Assembly (NCBI GenBank): GCA_944322645.1
Contig: CALUPI010000008.1
Location: 1 to 64,000 of the forward strand
Length of the DNA: 64,000 bases
Origin: an uncultured Ureaplasma sp.
GTDB taxonomy: Bacteria; Bacillota_I; Bacilli_A; Mycoplasmatales; Mycoplasmoidaceae
Direction of reading: 5' to 3'
The notes beneath the pieces were generated by a model. That model did not search any database, was not told where the DNA came from, and worked only from the letters and a program-made list of their open reading frames with translations. Positions 31,951 through 43,900 of the stretch are shown here, one piece after another (position 1 is the stretch's first letter; the number at the start of each line of letters is the position of its first letter). Both the position numbers and the translations under genes were made by a program.

Positions 31951-32730
31951 TTATAATTTAAAACAATTTATAGCATTATTAACTAAAATTGTTGATAACT
32001 CATTTAAGTCAATATTTAATAATGTTGCAATGTATTCATTAGTTTTAATTACATATTGTGGAAAATTAGTCTTTCCACGAAAAGGAACAGGCGCCAATCA
32101 TGGTGCATCAGTTTCAGTTAATAATTTATTTAATGGAATATACATTAATGCATTACGTAAACTATCATTATTTTTAAAAGTAATATTTCCAGAAATTGAA
32201 ATATAACAATTTAATTCATTGTATCTAAATACATCATCAATTGTTCCACAAAAACAATGAACAATAAATGTTGTCTTATCATAATATTTCTTAATAATTT
32301 CATAAGCATCGTTATGTGCATCTCTAATATGCATAACAATTGGCAAATTATATTTTATGGCTAGATTTATTTGTTTTTCAAACCACAATTTTTGTAACAA
32401 AATTCTTTCTTGAGTAGGATTAAAATGATAATCTAAACCTATTTCTCCAATTGCTCTAACTTTTTCCTTGTTATTTAAATATAATTGTTCTAAAATTGCT
32501 ATAGATTCATCTATAGATTGCTCATCTTTAAACTCATTTGGATGAATACCAATAGTACAAAAAGAATTATCAGAATTTTGAGATTGTTTTATAGCTAAAA
32601 TAGAATCATCAATATTATTACCAACAATATTAATATACATATCTAAATTTTCAATATCTTTAATAATTTCATCAAATTTTTCTACTAATTCTAAACAATT
32701 TGTATGAGTATGAGTATCAATATATTTCAT
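31951..32730 (-). CDS. tatD: TatD-family metal-dependent deoxyribonuclease
   Basis: A 259-residue TIM-barrel hydrolase. Metal-binding signatures: DTHTHTNC at the start, GEIGLDYH near residue 100, VMHIRDA, HCFCG and TETDAPW. Family members are 3'-5' nucleases acting in DNA or RNA turnover. The stop is separated from mnmE's end by two bases, so it belongs to the mnmE-holB-tmk-serS-ftsH transcript. The downstream ABC ATPase gene starts 50 bases further on. Confidence 0.93.
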
Positions 32731-32732
32731 AA

Positions 32733-34079
32733 TTATTTACCTACACAAAAATTTTTAAATAAATCATCTAAAAAATCATAATCATTGCCATTTCCTAAAA
32801 TTTTTGCTAATTTTAAATTTGCTTGTTCATAATGATAAATTAATAAGTCTAATGGCTGATTATTATCTAGTGCTTTCATTGCAGTCTCTAAGTCATATTT
32901 TATATTTTCTAAAATGCCAATTTGACGATTAGATTGTAATACATTTAAATCACTATCAATAAATTCATCAACTTCAAATTTTGTTTTAATTAAATTGATT
33001 AAGGCATCTATATCATTGTTAACACTAGAAATACCTACTTCATTTTCTTTAAAATTTGGAAGTAAAGATTGATCAATTGTATCTATTTTCGTATATACTA
33101 AAATACAGTTGTTTTTAGATATTAAATCTTTTTCATAATTATTAAAAGATGTATTATACTTTGTAATTGGTCTTAACAATAACACTAAATTTACATTATT
33201 AGATAATTCTAAAGCTCTTTGAATACCAATTTTTTCAAGTTTATCGTCAGTTTCACGGATTCCGGCTGTATCAAATAATTTTAAAGTAATTCCATCGATA
33301 TTAATTGAAGATTCAATAATGTCCCTTGTTGTACCTTCTATGTCACTAACTATAGCTTTATCAGAGTTTGTTAAAACATTCAATAATGATGATTTACCAA
33401 CATTAGGTTCACCAATAATAATTGTTTTTATACCTTCATTCAATGGAATAAAACGCTTAGAATTTATTAATAATTTTTTTATTTTCTCAATAAGTATATT
33501 TGTCCGTTCTCTTGCTTCTTGACTACTTATCATAGGAACATCATCAAACTCTGGATAATCTATATTAACTTCAATCTGTCCAATTAATAAAAATAATTCT
33601 TTTTGAAGATCTACAAGTTTTTGACTAACATTACCAATTAAAGCATTAGTCGAACCTAAAATTGATAATTGATTTTGAGAGTGTACTAAATTATTAATTG
33701 CTTCAACTTGTGATATATCAATCTTTTTATTAATTAGGGCACGTTTTGAAAATTCACCTTTTTCTGCCATTTCAGCACCAAATTTCATTAATAATTTTAA
33801 TATGTAATCTGCAACCACTACTCCACCATGACAATTAATTTCGATTACATCTTCACCAGTATAGCTACGTGGAGCAATAAATGTATTAATTAGAACATCA
33901 TCTATAATTTTATCTTCATCCTTAATAATTCTTCGAGAAATAATAAATCCCTTTTTTTCTAAGGGTTTATCTAAAATATTATTAACAATATCAAAAGCAT
34001 TACAACCAGAAACTCTAATAATATGTATTGCACAATTCATTCTTGCTGTCGCTAATGCACATATAGTTTTAAAATTCAT
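32733..34079 (-). CDS. mnmE: tRNA modification GTPase MnmE
   Basis: With MnmG it adds the carboxymethylaminomethyl group to U34 of tRNAs. The protein has 448 residues: N-terminal tetrahydrofolate-binding domain (TICALATARMNCAIHIIRVSG), a helical domain, the inserted G domain (GEPNVGKSSLLN near residue 222, DIEGTTRD, DTAGIRETDD), and the conserved C-terminal FCVGK with its cysteine. ATG 34079 has AAAGGAAAAAT before it. holB ends nine bases upstream. Confidence 0.96.
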   Translation of the reverse strand: MNFKTICALATARMNCAIHIIRVSGCNAFDIVNNILDKPLEKKGFIISRRIIKDEDKIIDDVLINTFIAPRSYTGEDVIEINCHGGVVVADYILKLLMKFGAEMAEKGEFSKRALINKKIDISQVEAINNLVHSQNQLSILGSTNALIGNVSQKLVDLQKELFLLIGQIEVNIDYPEFDDVPMISSQEARERTNILIEKIKKLLINSKRFIPLNEGIKTIIIGEPNVGKSSLLNVLTNSDKAIVSDIEGTTRDIIESSINIDGITLKLFDTAGIRETDDKLEKIGIQRALELSNNVNLVLLLRPITKYNTSFNNYEKDLISKNNCILVYTKIDTIDQSLLPNFKENEVGISSVNNDIDALINLIKTKFEVDEFIDSDLNVLQSNRQIGILENIKYDLETAMKALDNNQPLDLLIYHYEQANLKLAKILGNGNDYDFLDDLFKNFCVGK

Positions 34080-34088
34080 ATTTTTCCT

Positions 34089-34913
34089 TTACTTAATAAT
34101 TTCTAATAATTTAAAAAAAACTAGATTTTTGTTAATATTATGCTTAACATCATAAATCAAATTGCTTATCTCTGTTTTTTTGACTAAATCATTTTCTAAA
34201 TTAAACATTGCTTTAAGAATTATTGATATTTCATAATAATCAAAATTTTTAAACATTTCTCATGATTTATACAATTCTAAATTATCATTTGAATTAGCTA
34301 ATATTTTTATGATGCCATCTATACTATTAAAATTATCTCAAGATAAAAATTCCCGAAGTTCAGAAATACTATAAAAAATATTTGTATATATATTTATTTG
34401 AAATTCACTTAGTTTAAATTGATTAAAAATATTTTTTAATGTGTCATTATCCTTTGTTAATCTTATAATTTTACATCTACTAATAATAGTGTTTAATAAT
34501 AACTCTCTATTTGTAGTAGTAAAAATTGCATATGTATTTGGAGTTGGTTCTTCTAAAAATTTTAATAATGAATTTAAACTAGATTTTGATGAGTTTTCAA
34601 TATTTTCAATTACATAGAATTTTAAATCAACTACATTGTTACTCGGATAGGAAAATTTTTCTTTTATCTCTATAATGTTTTCTTTTTTTAATAAATTATT
34701 TTTTGAATTAATTCAAATTAAATCATCATACTGTCTCTTAATTAATAAATCTAAAATCTTATTTAAATGAATTGACTTTTCTTTTTCTTTTAAATTAACA
34801 ATATTTGTAAAAATAGCATTTATGTATTCTTCTGGATTAGAATCATAATCCAACACTAACAAAAATGCATGATCATTTAATGTAACTAAATTGTAAATAT
34901 TATTTATGTCCAT
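34089..34913 (-). CDS. holB: DNA polymerase III delta-prime-like subunit
   Basis: A 274-residue clamp-loader-like protein. There is no Walker A, as expected for delta-prime. The diagnostic region is FYVIENIENSSKSSLNSLLK and FLEEPTPNTYAIFTTTN, equivalent to the delta-prime/DnaX NALLKxLEEPP and FILTTT strand, followed by ISRCKIIRL. Its place between tmk and mnmE is the usual context for holB in low-GC bacteria. It overlaps tmk by 14 bases. The C-terminal collar domain is poorly conserved. Confidence 0.85.
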
Positions 34914-35565
34914 GAATATATTTTAATATTACTTCTTTACAATTATCTAAAATTGTATCAATAGAGTCTATATTTGCATCAATATAAACAATCCTATTAG
35001 AAAAATCATATTTTTTTAAATCATGGTAATATTTTTCTATTTTTTTATGATATTCTAGTGGTTTTAAATCAATTTTATTAATTTCTCGATTATTAATTTT
35101 AATTCTATTTAAACCAATTTTAGCATCTACCATTAAGATTAATGTAAGGTCCGGTAATAATTTCGAAGTTGCAATTTCATTAATGGTAATAATTTTATCT
35201 ATACCTAATGTTGAAGATAATCCTTGATAAACATATGAAGAATCAATATATCTATCACACACTACGATTTCATTCTTTTCTAATGCAGGAATAATTGTGT
35301 CATTAATATGTTGTGATCTTGAGGCAGCAAATAATAAAGCTTCAGTTAAATTTGAAATTTCATATTCATCTGATAATATAATTTTTCTAATATCTTCACA
35401 AAATTTGTTGTTATAACCACCAGGTTCTCTCGTTTTTAATACACCAGAAAAATTAATAGATTTATTTTTAATTAAATCTATTAATCATTCATATATTTTA
35501 TTACTAATTGTAGATTTTCCAGATCCTTCTGGACCTTCAAAAGAAATAAAAAAACCTTTTTTCAT
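34900..35565 (-). CDS. tmk: thymidylate kinase
   Basis: Phosphorylates dTMP to dTDP. The protein has 221 residues. Seen: P-loop FEGPEGSGKSTIS (residues 8-20), TREPGG (dTMP-binding), and DRYIDSSYVYQG (the DRY/H motif). ATG 35565 follows the serS stop by two bases. The final 14 bases overlap holB, the classic tmk-holB pairing. Confidence 0.95.
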
Positions 35566-35567
35566 AA

Positions 35568-36851
<1,284 letters not shown>

Positions 36852-36865
36852 AATAAACACCTATA

Positions 36866-39037
36866 TTATTTTTCATTTAATTTACTTTTAGCCTCTATTG
36901 CTTCTTGTGGAAGTTCTAAATGTTCATGAATATAATCAATTTGTTCTTTTACAATTGTTTCTAATACTAACAATGTTTCCACAATTAATTCTAATTCCTG
37001 TCTATTTTTATTAATTATATTCTTAGCTAGTTTATATTCTTTTTGGATTAATTCTTCTATTTTTTTATCAATTTCGATTGCAGTATGTTCACTATATAAT
37101 TTTTGTTGGAATGGATTTTGTGAACCTTCAGATGGAACAAATTGAGTTAAACCAACATTAGTCATACCCAATTGCATAACCACTGCTCTAGCCATGTTTG
37201 TAACCTTATATAAATCGTTAGCAGCACCAGTTGAAATATTTTCCTTACCAAAAATAATTTCTTCCGAAGCTCTACCACCTAAAGTCATTCTTATTTGATT
37301 TAAAATATCTGATTTTGTTTGGATAACCTTTTCTTGTTCTTGTGGAGTTTGAAGAGTATAACCAGCAGCATCACCTCTTGGTATAATTGTAATCTTTTGA
37401 ACAATTTCAGTATTTTTAGTATGTAAACCTACCAATGCATGACCAGCTTCATGATATGCAATTTGTTTACGTTCTTCAGGACTTATAATTCTACCATGTC
37501 TTGCCGGACCACCTATAACACGATCAATAGCCTCATCAATATCATTCATTGAAATTACTTTTTTATTTTCACGAACGGCTAATAATGTTGCTTCATTTAA
37601 TACATTTTCTAGTTGTGCACCACTAAATCCTGGTGTTCTTCTAGCGACTTCTGTTAAATTAACACTTGATGAAATATTTTTATTTCTAGAATGAATTTTC
37701 AAAATAGCTTCTCTACCTTTAATATCAGGAAGAGTAACTTGAATTTGTCTATCAAAACGTCCAGGTCTTAAAATAGCTTCATCTAGGACATCAAGTCTAT
37801 TAGTAGCACCAATAACAATAACTCCAGAATCTGTCGAGAATCCATCCATTTCAGCTAATAATTGGTTAATAGTTTGATCAGCAATCCCAGAGCCACCACC
37901 CATTACATCATTTTTACCACGTTTCGATGCAACTGAGTCAATTTCATCAATAAAAATTATTGATGGTGCTGTTTTTCTTGCCTTTTGGAATAAATCACGA
38001 ACACGTTTAGCACCAACACCAACTAGCATATCATCAAAAGATGAACCTGCCATTGCATAAAATGCACAGTTTGCTTCACCTGCAACTGCCTTAGCAATTA
38101 AAGTTTTACCAGTTCCTGGAGGACCATATAATATAACACCTTTTGGTGCTCTTGCACCCATTGCAGCATATTTTGACGGACGTTTAACATAATCAACTAA
38201 TTCACTTAATTCAGTTTTAACTTCATCAATACCTGCGACATCAGAAAATTTAACATTTGTTTTAACAGGTTTTGTATTTGATTTACCTAATCCAAAAATG
38301 GAATCTTGTCCCATTCCTCCTATTTGTCTTTTAATAATATAACTATATAAAAAGAATAAAATTAAAATTACTACTAATGGCATTAATGCAGAAACTAGTC
38401 CTAATCAATTAAAACCAGGAGTTGCACTAGTAGCATATTGGAAAGATTTTGATATTAAATTAGACAATGACTGTAAAATATTATTATTAATTACAACATT
38501 GTTATTTGTTGTAAATGAATGATTAATAACTTTATTAGTATTATCCACATTGATAATTAAATCTGCAATTTGATAATGAAAACCATTATCAATTTTTTCT
38601 TTAATAACCATTAATTCAATTGGTAATGTTTGGCCTTCTGCTTTTAATTGTAAATATATTTGATTTTGAGTAGATGCATAATATGAGGAAACAAAATTAT
38701 TGTTTAAATTAACATTATATGAATTATTACCATTAATAAAAGTAATTACATTATCATCTGTTGTAGTATTTAACGCTGTGTTTTCATCTAGAAAAATCTC
38801 ACTTTTCCTAGTTGCACTAACAACTATTCCAGCAATTATTCCACCTAAACCACCAAGAACTACAGTTCAGATAATGATTCTTTTTCAAAATCTCTTTTTA
38901 TTAGAAGAAATATCTTCTGGACTCATATTTTCCTTGCTTATAGGTTGACTTAATTTATCGCTTTCTTTAATATTATTCTTATCTTTATTTTTTTTATCAA
39001 AATAATTATAAAAAACTTTTTGAACAAATTTTGACAT
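36866..39037 (-). CDS. ftsH: ATP-dependent zinc metalloprotease FtsH
   Basis: A membrane-bound AAA protease that degrades misfolded and short-lived proteins. The protein has 723 residues: a basic N-terminus of 45 residues, first membrane helix (about 50-75), an external domain, second helix ([18 protein letters not shown], about 220-237), AAA domain with GPPGTGKT, Walker B FIDEIDS and the second region of homology ([20 protein letters not shown]), and a peptidase domain with the zinc site HEAGH. The pore loop around residue 310 reads MLVGVGA. It starts at ATG 39037 with AAGGA upstream; hpt ends six bases before. Confidence 0.97.
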
Positions 39038-39042
39038 GGTTA

Positions 39043-39609
39043 TTATCCTTTCTTAAGATTATCCTTAGTTTCTTCAATATATTCATCCTTTAAAATACCT
39101 ATATAAGGTAAATTCCGCAAAATTTCTAAATAATCTAGACCGAAGCCTACAATAAATTTATTTGGAATATTAAAACAAGAATAATCTGCATCTAATTCTA
39201 CTTTTCTTCCTTCTTTCTTATCTAACAATGTAATAACCTTAATTGATTTTGCTCCTAATTCATAAAATTTATTAATCACTAATTTTAAAGTTCTAGCAGT
39301 ATCAATAATATCTTCAAGAATTATCACATCTTTATTCTTAATGTCATGTGATAAATTAACAAATAAATCTATATCATTTGAACCACAAGTTGAACCTTTA
39401 AAAGAACTAGCAGTAACAAAATCAATTACAAAATCAAAATTTAAAAGAGGCATTATGGCACCAATAAATGGTATGCAACCTTTTAAAATTCCTATAATCA
39501 CTGGACATTGATCTGAATTATAAATAGAATTTAAATAATCAGCTGCTTTTTGAATACCTAATTTTAATTGTTCTTCTGAAATTAAAATTTCCTTTATACG
39601 TTTATCCAT
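39043..39609 (-). CDS. hpt: hypoxanthine phosphoribosyltransferase
   Basis: Salvages hypoxanthine or guanine to the nucleotide using PRPP. The protein has 188 residues. Seen: ILISEEQLK at the N-terminus, GILKGCIPFIG (PRPP loop), the PRPP-binding motif VIILEDIIDTARTL (Ala replaces the usual Gly before Thr), and the C-terminal FIVGFGLDYLEILRNLPYIG, which is diagnostic. The tilS-hpt-ftsH order common elsewhere is broken here: hpt-ftsH remain adjacent but tilS is at 59867. Confidence 0.94.
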   Translation of the reverse strand: MDKRIKEILISEEQLKLGIQKAADYLNSIYNSDQCPVIIGILKGCIPFIGAIMPLLNFDFVIDFVTASSFKGSTCGSNDIDLFVNLSHDIKNKDVIILEDIIDTARTLKLVINKFYELGAKSIKVITLLDKKEGRKVELDADYSCFNIPNKFIVGFGLDYLEILRNLPYIGILKDEYIEETKDNLKKG

Positions 39610-39624
39610 AATACTAATATATTA

Positions 39625-40086
39625 TTATATTATTTTTTTTAATAAAATTGCACAATTGCATTGAATTTGAAAACTCTCCATCTCAAATCTAGTAGCTTTT
39701 ATATTTACATTATTAATATTTAATAATTGACAAATTTGCAATTTTAGATCTTCTTTTATAGGTTTAAAATAAATTAATTCTGAAATTATACTAATATCTA
39801 AATTGACGATTTGATAACTATATGTTTTTAGTTTATTTAGTGCGTAATCCAAAATAATTTCACTATTTATATTTTTATTTTTATCATCGTTATCCGAAAA
39901 ATAATCACCTAAATCACCCAGACCTAATGCTCCTAAAATAGCTTCTGAAATTGCATGTAAAATAATATCCCCATCAGAGTGTGCAATGATTTTATAACCT
40001 ACTTCAAATAATTTTCCTGCAAGCTTCTGCATTTGATCAGATTTTACTAAATTGTGAATATCAATTGAATTACCTATTCTGTACAT
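39625..40086 (-). CDS. ispF: 2-C-methyl-D-erythritol 2,4-cyclodiphosphate synthase
   Basis: The fifth enzyme of the non-mevalonate (MEP) isoprenoid route. The protein has 153 residues, the normal size. It keeps the zinc ligands: D and H in RIGNSIDIHNL (family RIGxGxDxH) and H in LHAISEAILGALGLGDLGDY. The conserved HSDGD and the following SDNDDKNK also match. Most mollicutes lack this pathway, so the gene is notable. Its 5' end overlaps an unknown gene by 13 bases. No other MEP gene is visible in the window. Confidence 0.92.
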   Translation of the reverse strand: MYRIGNSIDIHNLVKSDQMQKLAGKLFEVGYKIIAHSDGDIILHAISEAILGALGLGDLGDYFSDNDDKNKNINSEIILDYALNKLKTYSYQIVNLDISIISELIYFKPIKEDLKLQICQLLNINNVNIKATRFEMESFQIQCNCAILLKKII

Positions 40087-40379
40087 AAAATTATTCCATC
40101 CTCATTACCTATATATTTAAAATAAAAATCAAAATTATGAACAATTTGATTAGTTAATTCTAAATTAACGTATTTATCTAATATAGAAAAATTTTTGTTC
40201 ATAATTATGTTTAAGTTATGATTATGAATTTTAATTAAGTTAAAGCTTAATCCAGCAATTAAACTGGCACAATTTGTACAAATTAAAATAGTATCTTGTT
40301 TATTTAAAATTTCATTTAATTTTATTGATGCAAATTTATATAAATTAGAGTAATTTTTAAACTCAAAAACTTTTTTCAT
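40074..40379 (-). CDS. unknown 101-residue protein between uvrA and ispF
   Basis: A hydrophilic protein with one mildly hydrophobic stretch (TILICTNCASLIAGLSFNLI), not long enough to be a clear membrane helix. It starts where uvrA ends (one-base overlap) and runs 13 bases into ispF, so it is translated in coupling with both. It does not look like IspD or another MEP enzyme. Tight packing supports a real gene; no family recognised. Confidence 0.65.
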   Translation of the reverse strand: MKKVFEFKNYSNLYKFASIKLNEILNKQDTILICTNCASLIAGLSFNLIKIHNHNLNIIMNKNFSILDKYVNLELTNQIVHNFDFYFKYIGNEDGIILCTE

Positions 40380-43222
40380 TAATACCCTCTTTTAAAAATT
40401 TTATCTAAATATTCACCAGTATATGATTTTGATTTTGCAGCAGCAACTTGTTCAGGAGTACCTGTTGCTATTACTTCTCCTCCTCTATTACCACCCAATG
40501 GTCCTATATCAATAATATGATCACAAACTTTAATTACATCTAAATTATGTTCAATTAAAATTACTGTGTCTCCATTATTAACAATTCTATTTAGCACATC
40601 TATTAACTTTGCAACATCATGAATATGTAAACCTGTTGTTGGTTCATCTAAAACATACAATGTTTTTCCAGTAGCCTTCTTTTGTAATTGTTTAGCTAAT
40701 TTAATTCTTTGTGCTTCACCACCAGATAATAAATTACTAGGAGTACCTAATTGTAAATAACCTAAGCCAACATCAATTAATAATTGTAATTTACGATGAA
40801 TTAATGGAATGTTTTTAAAAAATTCACAAGCTTCTTCAATTGACATTGATAGCACATCATAAATAGATTTACCTTTAAATTTAATTGATAAAGTTTCTTC
40901 ATTATATCTTCTACCTTGACATTCTTCACATTTAATATATACACTAGGAAGAAACTGCATATCAATTTTAATTAATCCGTCTCCTTGACATCTCTCACAT
41001 CTTCCCCCTTTTACATTAAATGAAAAACGTCCTTTTTGATATCCCTTTTCTTTTGCTTCAATAACATTTGAAAAGACATCTCTAATATCATCAAAAACAC
41101 CTACATATGTAGCTGGATTACTTCTAGGAGTTCTACCAATTGGGTCTTGAGATACTTCAATAATTTTATCAATATGATTACTGCCAATAATCATTTTGTA
41201 TTCGCATGGTTTTTCAAATTTATTAAAATTTTCCTTAATTAAACCTTTTACTAATGTATCAATAACTAAAGTAGATTTTCCGCTTCCACTAACCCCAGTT
41301 ACAGCAATCATTTTTCCAAGTGGAAACTCTACATTGATATTTTTTAAATTATTACCTCTAGCACCTTTTATGATAATTTTTTGTCCATTTCCACTTCTAT
41401 GTTTACTAGGAATAGGAATATGTTTTTTACCTGATAAATATTGACCAGTTAATGAATTAGGATTATTTTTAATTTCATCAGGTGTACCTGAAGCCATTAT
41501 ATTTCCTCCATTAACACCAGCTCCTGGACCAACATCAATAATTCAATCAGATGAATTCATAGTGTCTTCATCATGCTCAACGACTATTAATGAATTCCCT
41601 AAATCTCTAATACCTTTCATTGAATTAATTAGTTTTTCATTATCTTTTTGATGTAGACCAATTGAAGGTTCATCTAAAACATATAAAACACCTGTTAAAT
41701 GGCTACCAATTTGTGTTGCTAAGCGAATTCTTTGTGCTTCACCACCAGATAATGTTGAAGCATTTCTTGATAATGTCAAATAATCTAAACCTACATTATT
41801 TAAAAATTCAAGTCTATCTATAATCTCTTTTAATATAAGCTTGCTAATAATTTTTTGTTCTTCATTTAAATCTAGATTTAATAAAAAATTAATTGCATTT
41901 TGAATATCTAATTCAGTAAATTCAATAATATCTATTCCGCCCAATTTTACTGCTAATGCATATTGATTTAATCTCTTCCCTTTACATTTTTTACAAGTTT
42001 TTTGAGACATATATTTACTATAATATTCTCTTGCCATATCACTATTAGTTTCTTCATGGCGTCTTTTCACAAGTTCCATAACACCTTCAACAATTTCTAA
42101 TTGTTCATATTTTCTACCATTAGCCGAAATCATAACAACATCAATAGGTGTTTGTGATCCATGCATGATTATTTCTTTTTGTTCATTTGATAAATCATTA
42201 ATAGGGATATTTTTAGGTATATTAAAATGATTTAATAAACATTCAAATTTTTGTCAATCCAAATTAGTAGAATTAACTGTATTTTTAAAAAAATCTATAC
42301 CACCTTCATTTATTGACAAATTAGGTTCTGGAAACATTTTTAATTCATCAGGTTCATAGGTAAACCCTAAACCATTACAATTTTCACATGCTCCTAATGG
42401 ACTATTAAATGAAAATAATCTTGGTTCTAAATTAGGGATACTAAAACCACATTGATTACATGAATAATTTTCATTAAATGTTTTTTCGGTCCCATTAAAA
42501 TCCACTAAAATAACTCCATTACTAGTTTTTAACGCAGTTTCTACTGAATCATTTAATCTAGATCTTGTTTGTTGATCATGATGTAAAACAATTCTATCTA
42601 TAATTACTTCAATATTATATTTTTTGTTTTTATCTAAATCAATATCATCATCTAATGAAAAAATTTCATTATTAATTCTAACTCTTAAAAAACCTTCTTT
42701 TTTTAATTTTGTTAATAACTCATTATGAGTACCTTTTTGTGCAAATGTCATGGGTGAATATAAAATAATTTTTGTGCCATCCTCTTGTGACATTATAAAA
42801 TCTACTATTTGTTTAATAGTTTGAGTTTTAATTGCACCATGATTGTGAATACAATAAGGAGTACCAATTCTAGCAAATAACACTCTTAAATAATCATATA
42901 TTTCAGTAATAGTTCCGACAGTACTTCTTGGATTATTTGAAGTCGATTTTTGATCAATAGCAATTGTAGGTGATAAACCTTCAATAGAATCAACATCTGG
43001 TTTTTCATTTCCACCTAAAAATTGTCTAGCATAACTTGACAATGATTCTAGATATCTTCTTTGTCCTTCAGCATATATAGTATCAAATGCTAATGATGAT
43101 TTTCCCGATCCTGATAATCCTGTAATCACAACTAATTTATTTTTTGGAATATCAATATTAATATTTTTTAAATTATTTTCTCTAGCTCCCTTAACAATTA
43201 TAAATTTTTGCTCACTATTCAT
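40379..43222 (-). CDS. uvrA: excinuclease ABC subunit A
   Basis: The damage-sensing ATPase of nucleotide excision repair. The protein has 947 residues with two ABC modules. Module I: Walker [15 protein letters not shown], zinc finger CNQCGF with CENCNG, signature [18 protein letters not shown]. Module [16 protein letters not shown], zinc finger CERCQG...CEECQG, signature [29 protein letters not shown] is upstream of ATG 43222. It pairs functionally with uvrB at 26070. Confidence 0.97.
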
Positions 43223-43231
43223 AAAATCTCC

Positions 43232-43519
43232 TTATTTTAATGATTTAAAAATATTCTGTGCAACAGACTCAGCATCAATTTTTTCAATTTCTTTCTCAAC
43301 ATCACTAATTTTACGTTGAAGTTCTTTAGGTTTAAAATTTACATCATTTTGAATACTATACATATAATTAACATCATTGTAAATACTTAGAATTTTGGGA
43401 TTTAATTCTTCTAATTTTTCTTTTATAAGATTGTCAAGATGATCAAAATCGGATTGATGTAAAGCATTAATCATTAAATAACCTATACTTAATTCAAGAA
43501 TTAATTTACTTATTTTCAT
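43232..43519 (-). CDS. unknown 95-residue helical protein upstream of uvrA
   Basis: A small protein predicted to be all helix, with an N-terminal amphipathic segment (KLILELSIGYLMINALHQSD) and a C-terminal coiled-coil stretch (RKISDVEKEIEKIDAESVAQ). Its start lies inside the 3' end of the membrane gene at 43506 (14-base overlap), and uvrA begins 9 bases after it. It probably acts with the membrane-anchored neighbour. Family unknown. Confidence 0.7.
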   Translation of the reverse strand: MKISKLILELSIGYLMINALHQSDFDHLDNLIKEKLEELNPKILSIYNDVNYMYSIQNDVNFKPKELQRKISDVEKEIEKIDAESVAQNIFKSLK

Positions 43520-43841
43520 TTTTTTCTTCTTCTATTTTTGAGATAGTTTGATCCAATTGAGAATCAACTATTTTGATATTTTTTTGATTTTTAATAAATT
43601 TTGATACAACATCAGAATTACGCTTAATAATTCCTTCTACAACATCAACATATCCAGATAGCTTAATTACTACATCTACAACATTATTTAATTTTTCTGA
43701 TTTATATGTTAAATCCTCAACTAAATAATCAATTTTTTTAAAAACAATTGAAATACGTCTAAAGGCAAAAATGATATAGATAAATGCCACTATACCAATA
43801 CAACAAAATACTGCAATTATTGCTATTAATCATGGTTCCAT
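43506..43841 (-). CDS. membrane-anchored coiled-coil protein, DUF948-like
   Basis: A 111-residue protein: one N-terminal membrane helix (WLIAIIAVFCCIGIVAFIYI, residues 4-23) followed by a cytoplasmic helical rod with heptad spacing (SIVFKKIDYLVEDLTYKSEK). The layout resembles the DUF948 family, but this is only a pattern match. The first TGA (codon 4) is Trp. No good ribosome site is seen before ATG 43841. It heads the short leftward unit leading into uvrA. Confidence 0.65.
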
Positions 43842-43870
43842 AATATTTAATTATAAATTAAATAAATATA

Positions 43871-43900
43871 AAAAATAAAAAACTTGGTTGTTCCAAGTTT
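43871..43900 (-). terminator. terminator of the lipoprotein operon
   Basis: The stem AAACTTGG / CCAAGTTT (43880-43887 with 43893-43900), followed leftward by TTTTATTTTT. The stop codon of the first lipoprotein touches the right arm. Confidence 0.85.

Noticed and set aside
38541-38549. Perfect DnaA box TTATCCACA inside ftsH (another at 5814 in the helicase)
   Set aside because: Single, inside coding DNA and without clustering or strand switch; expected by chance in AT-rich sequence.
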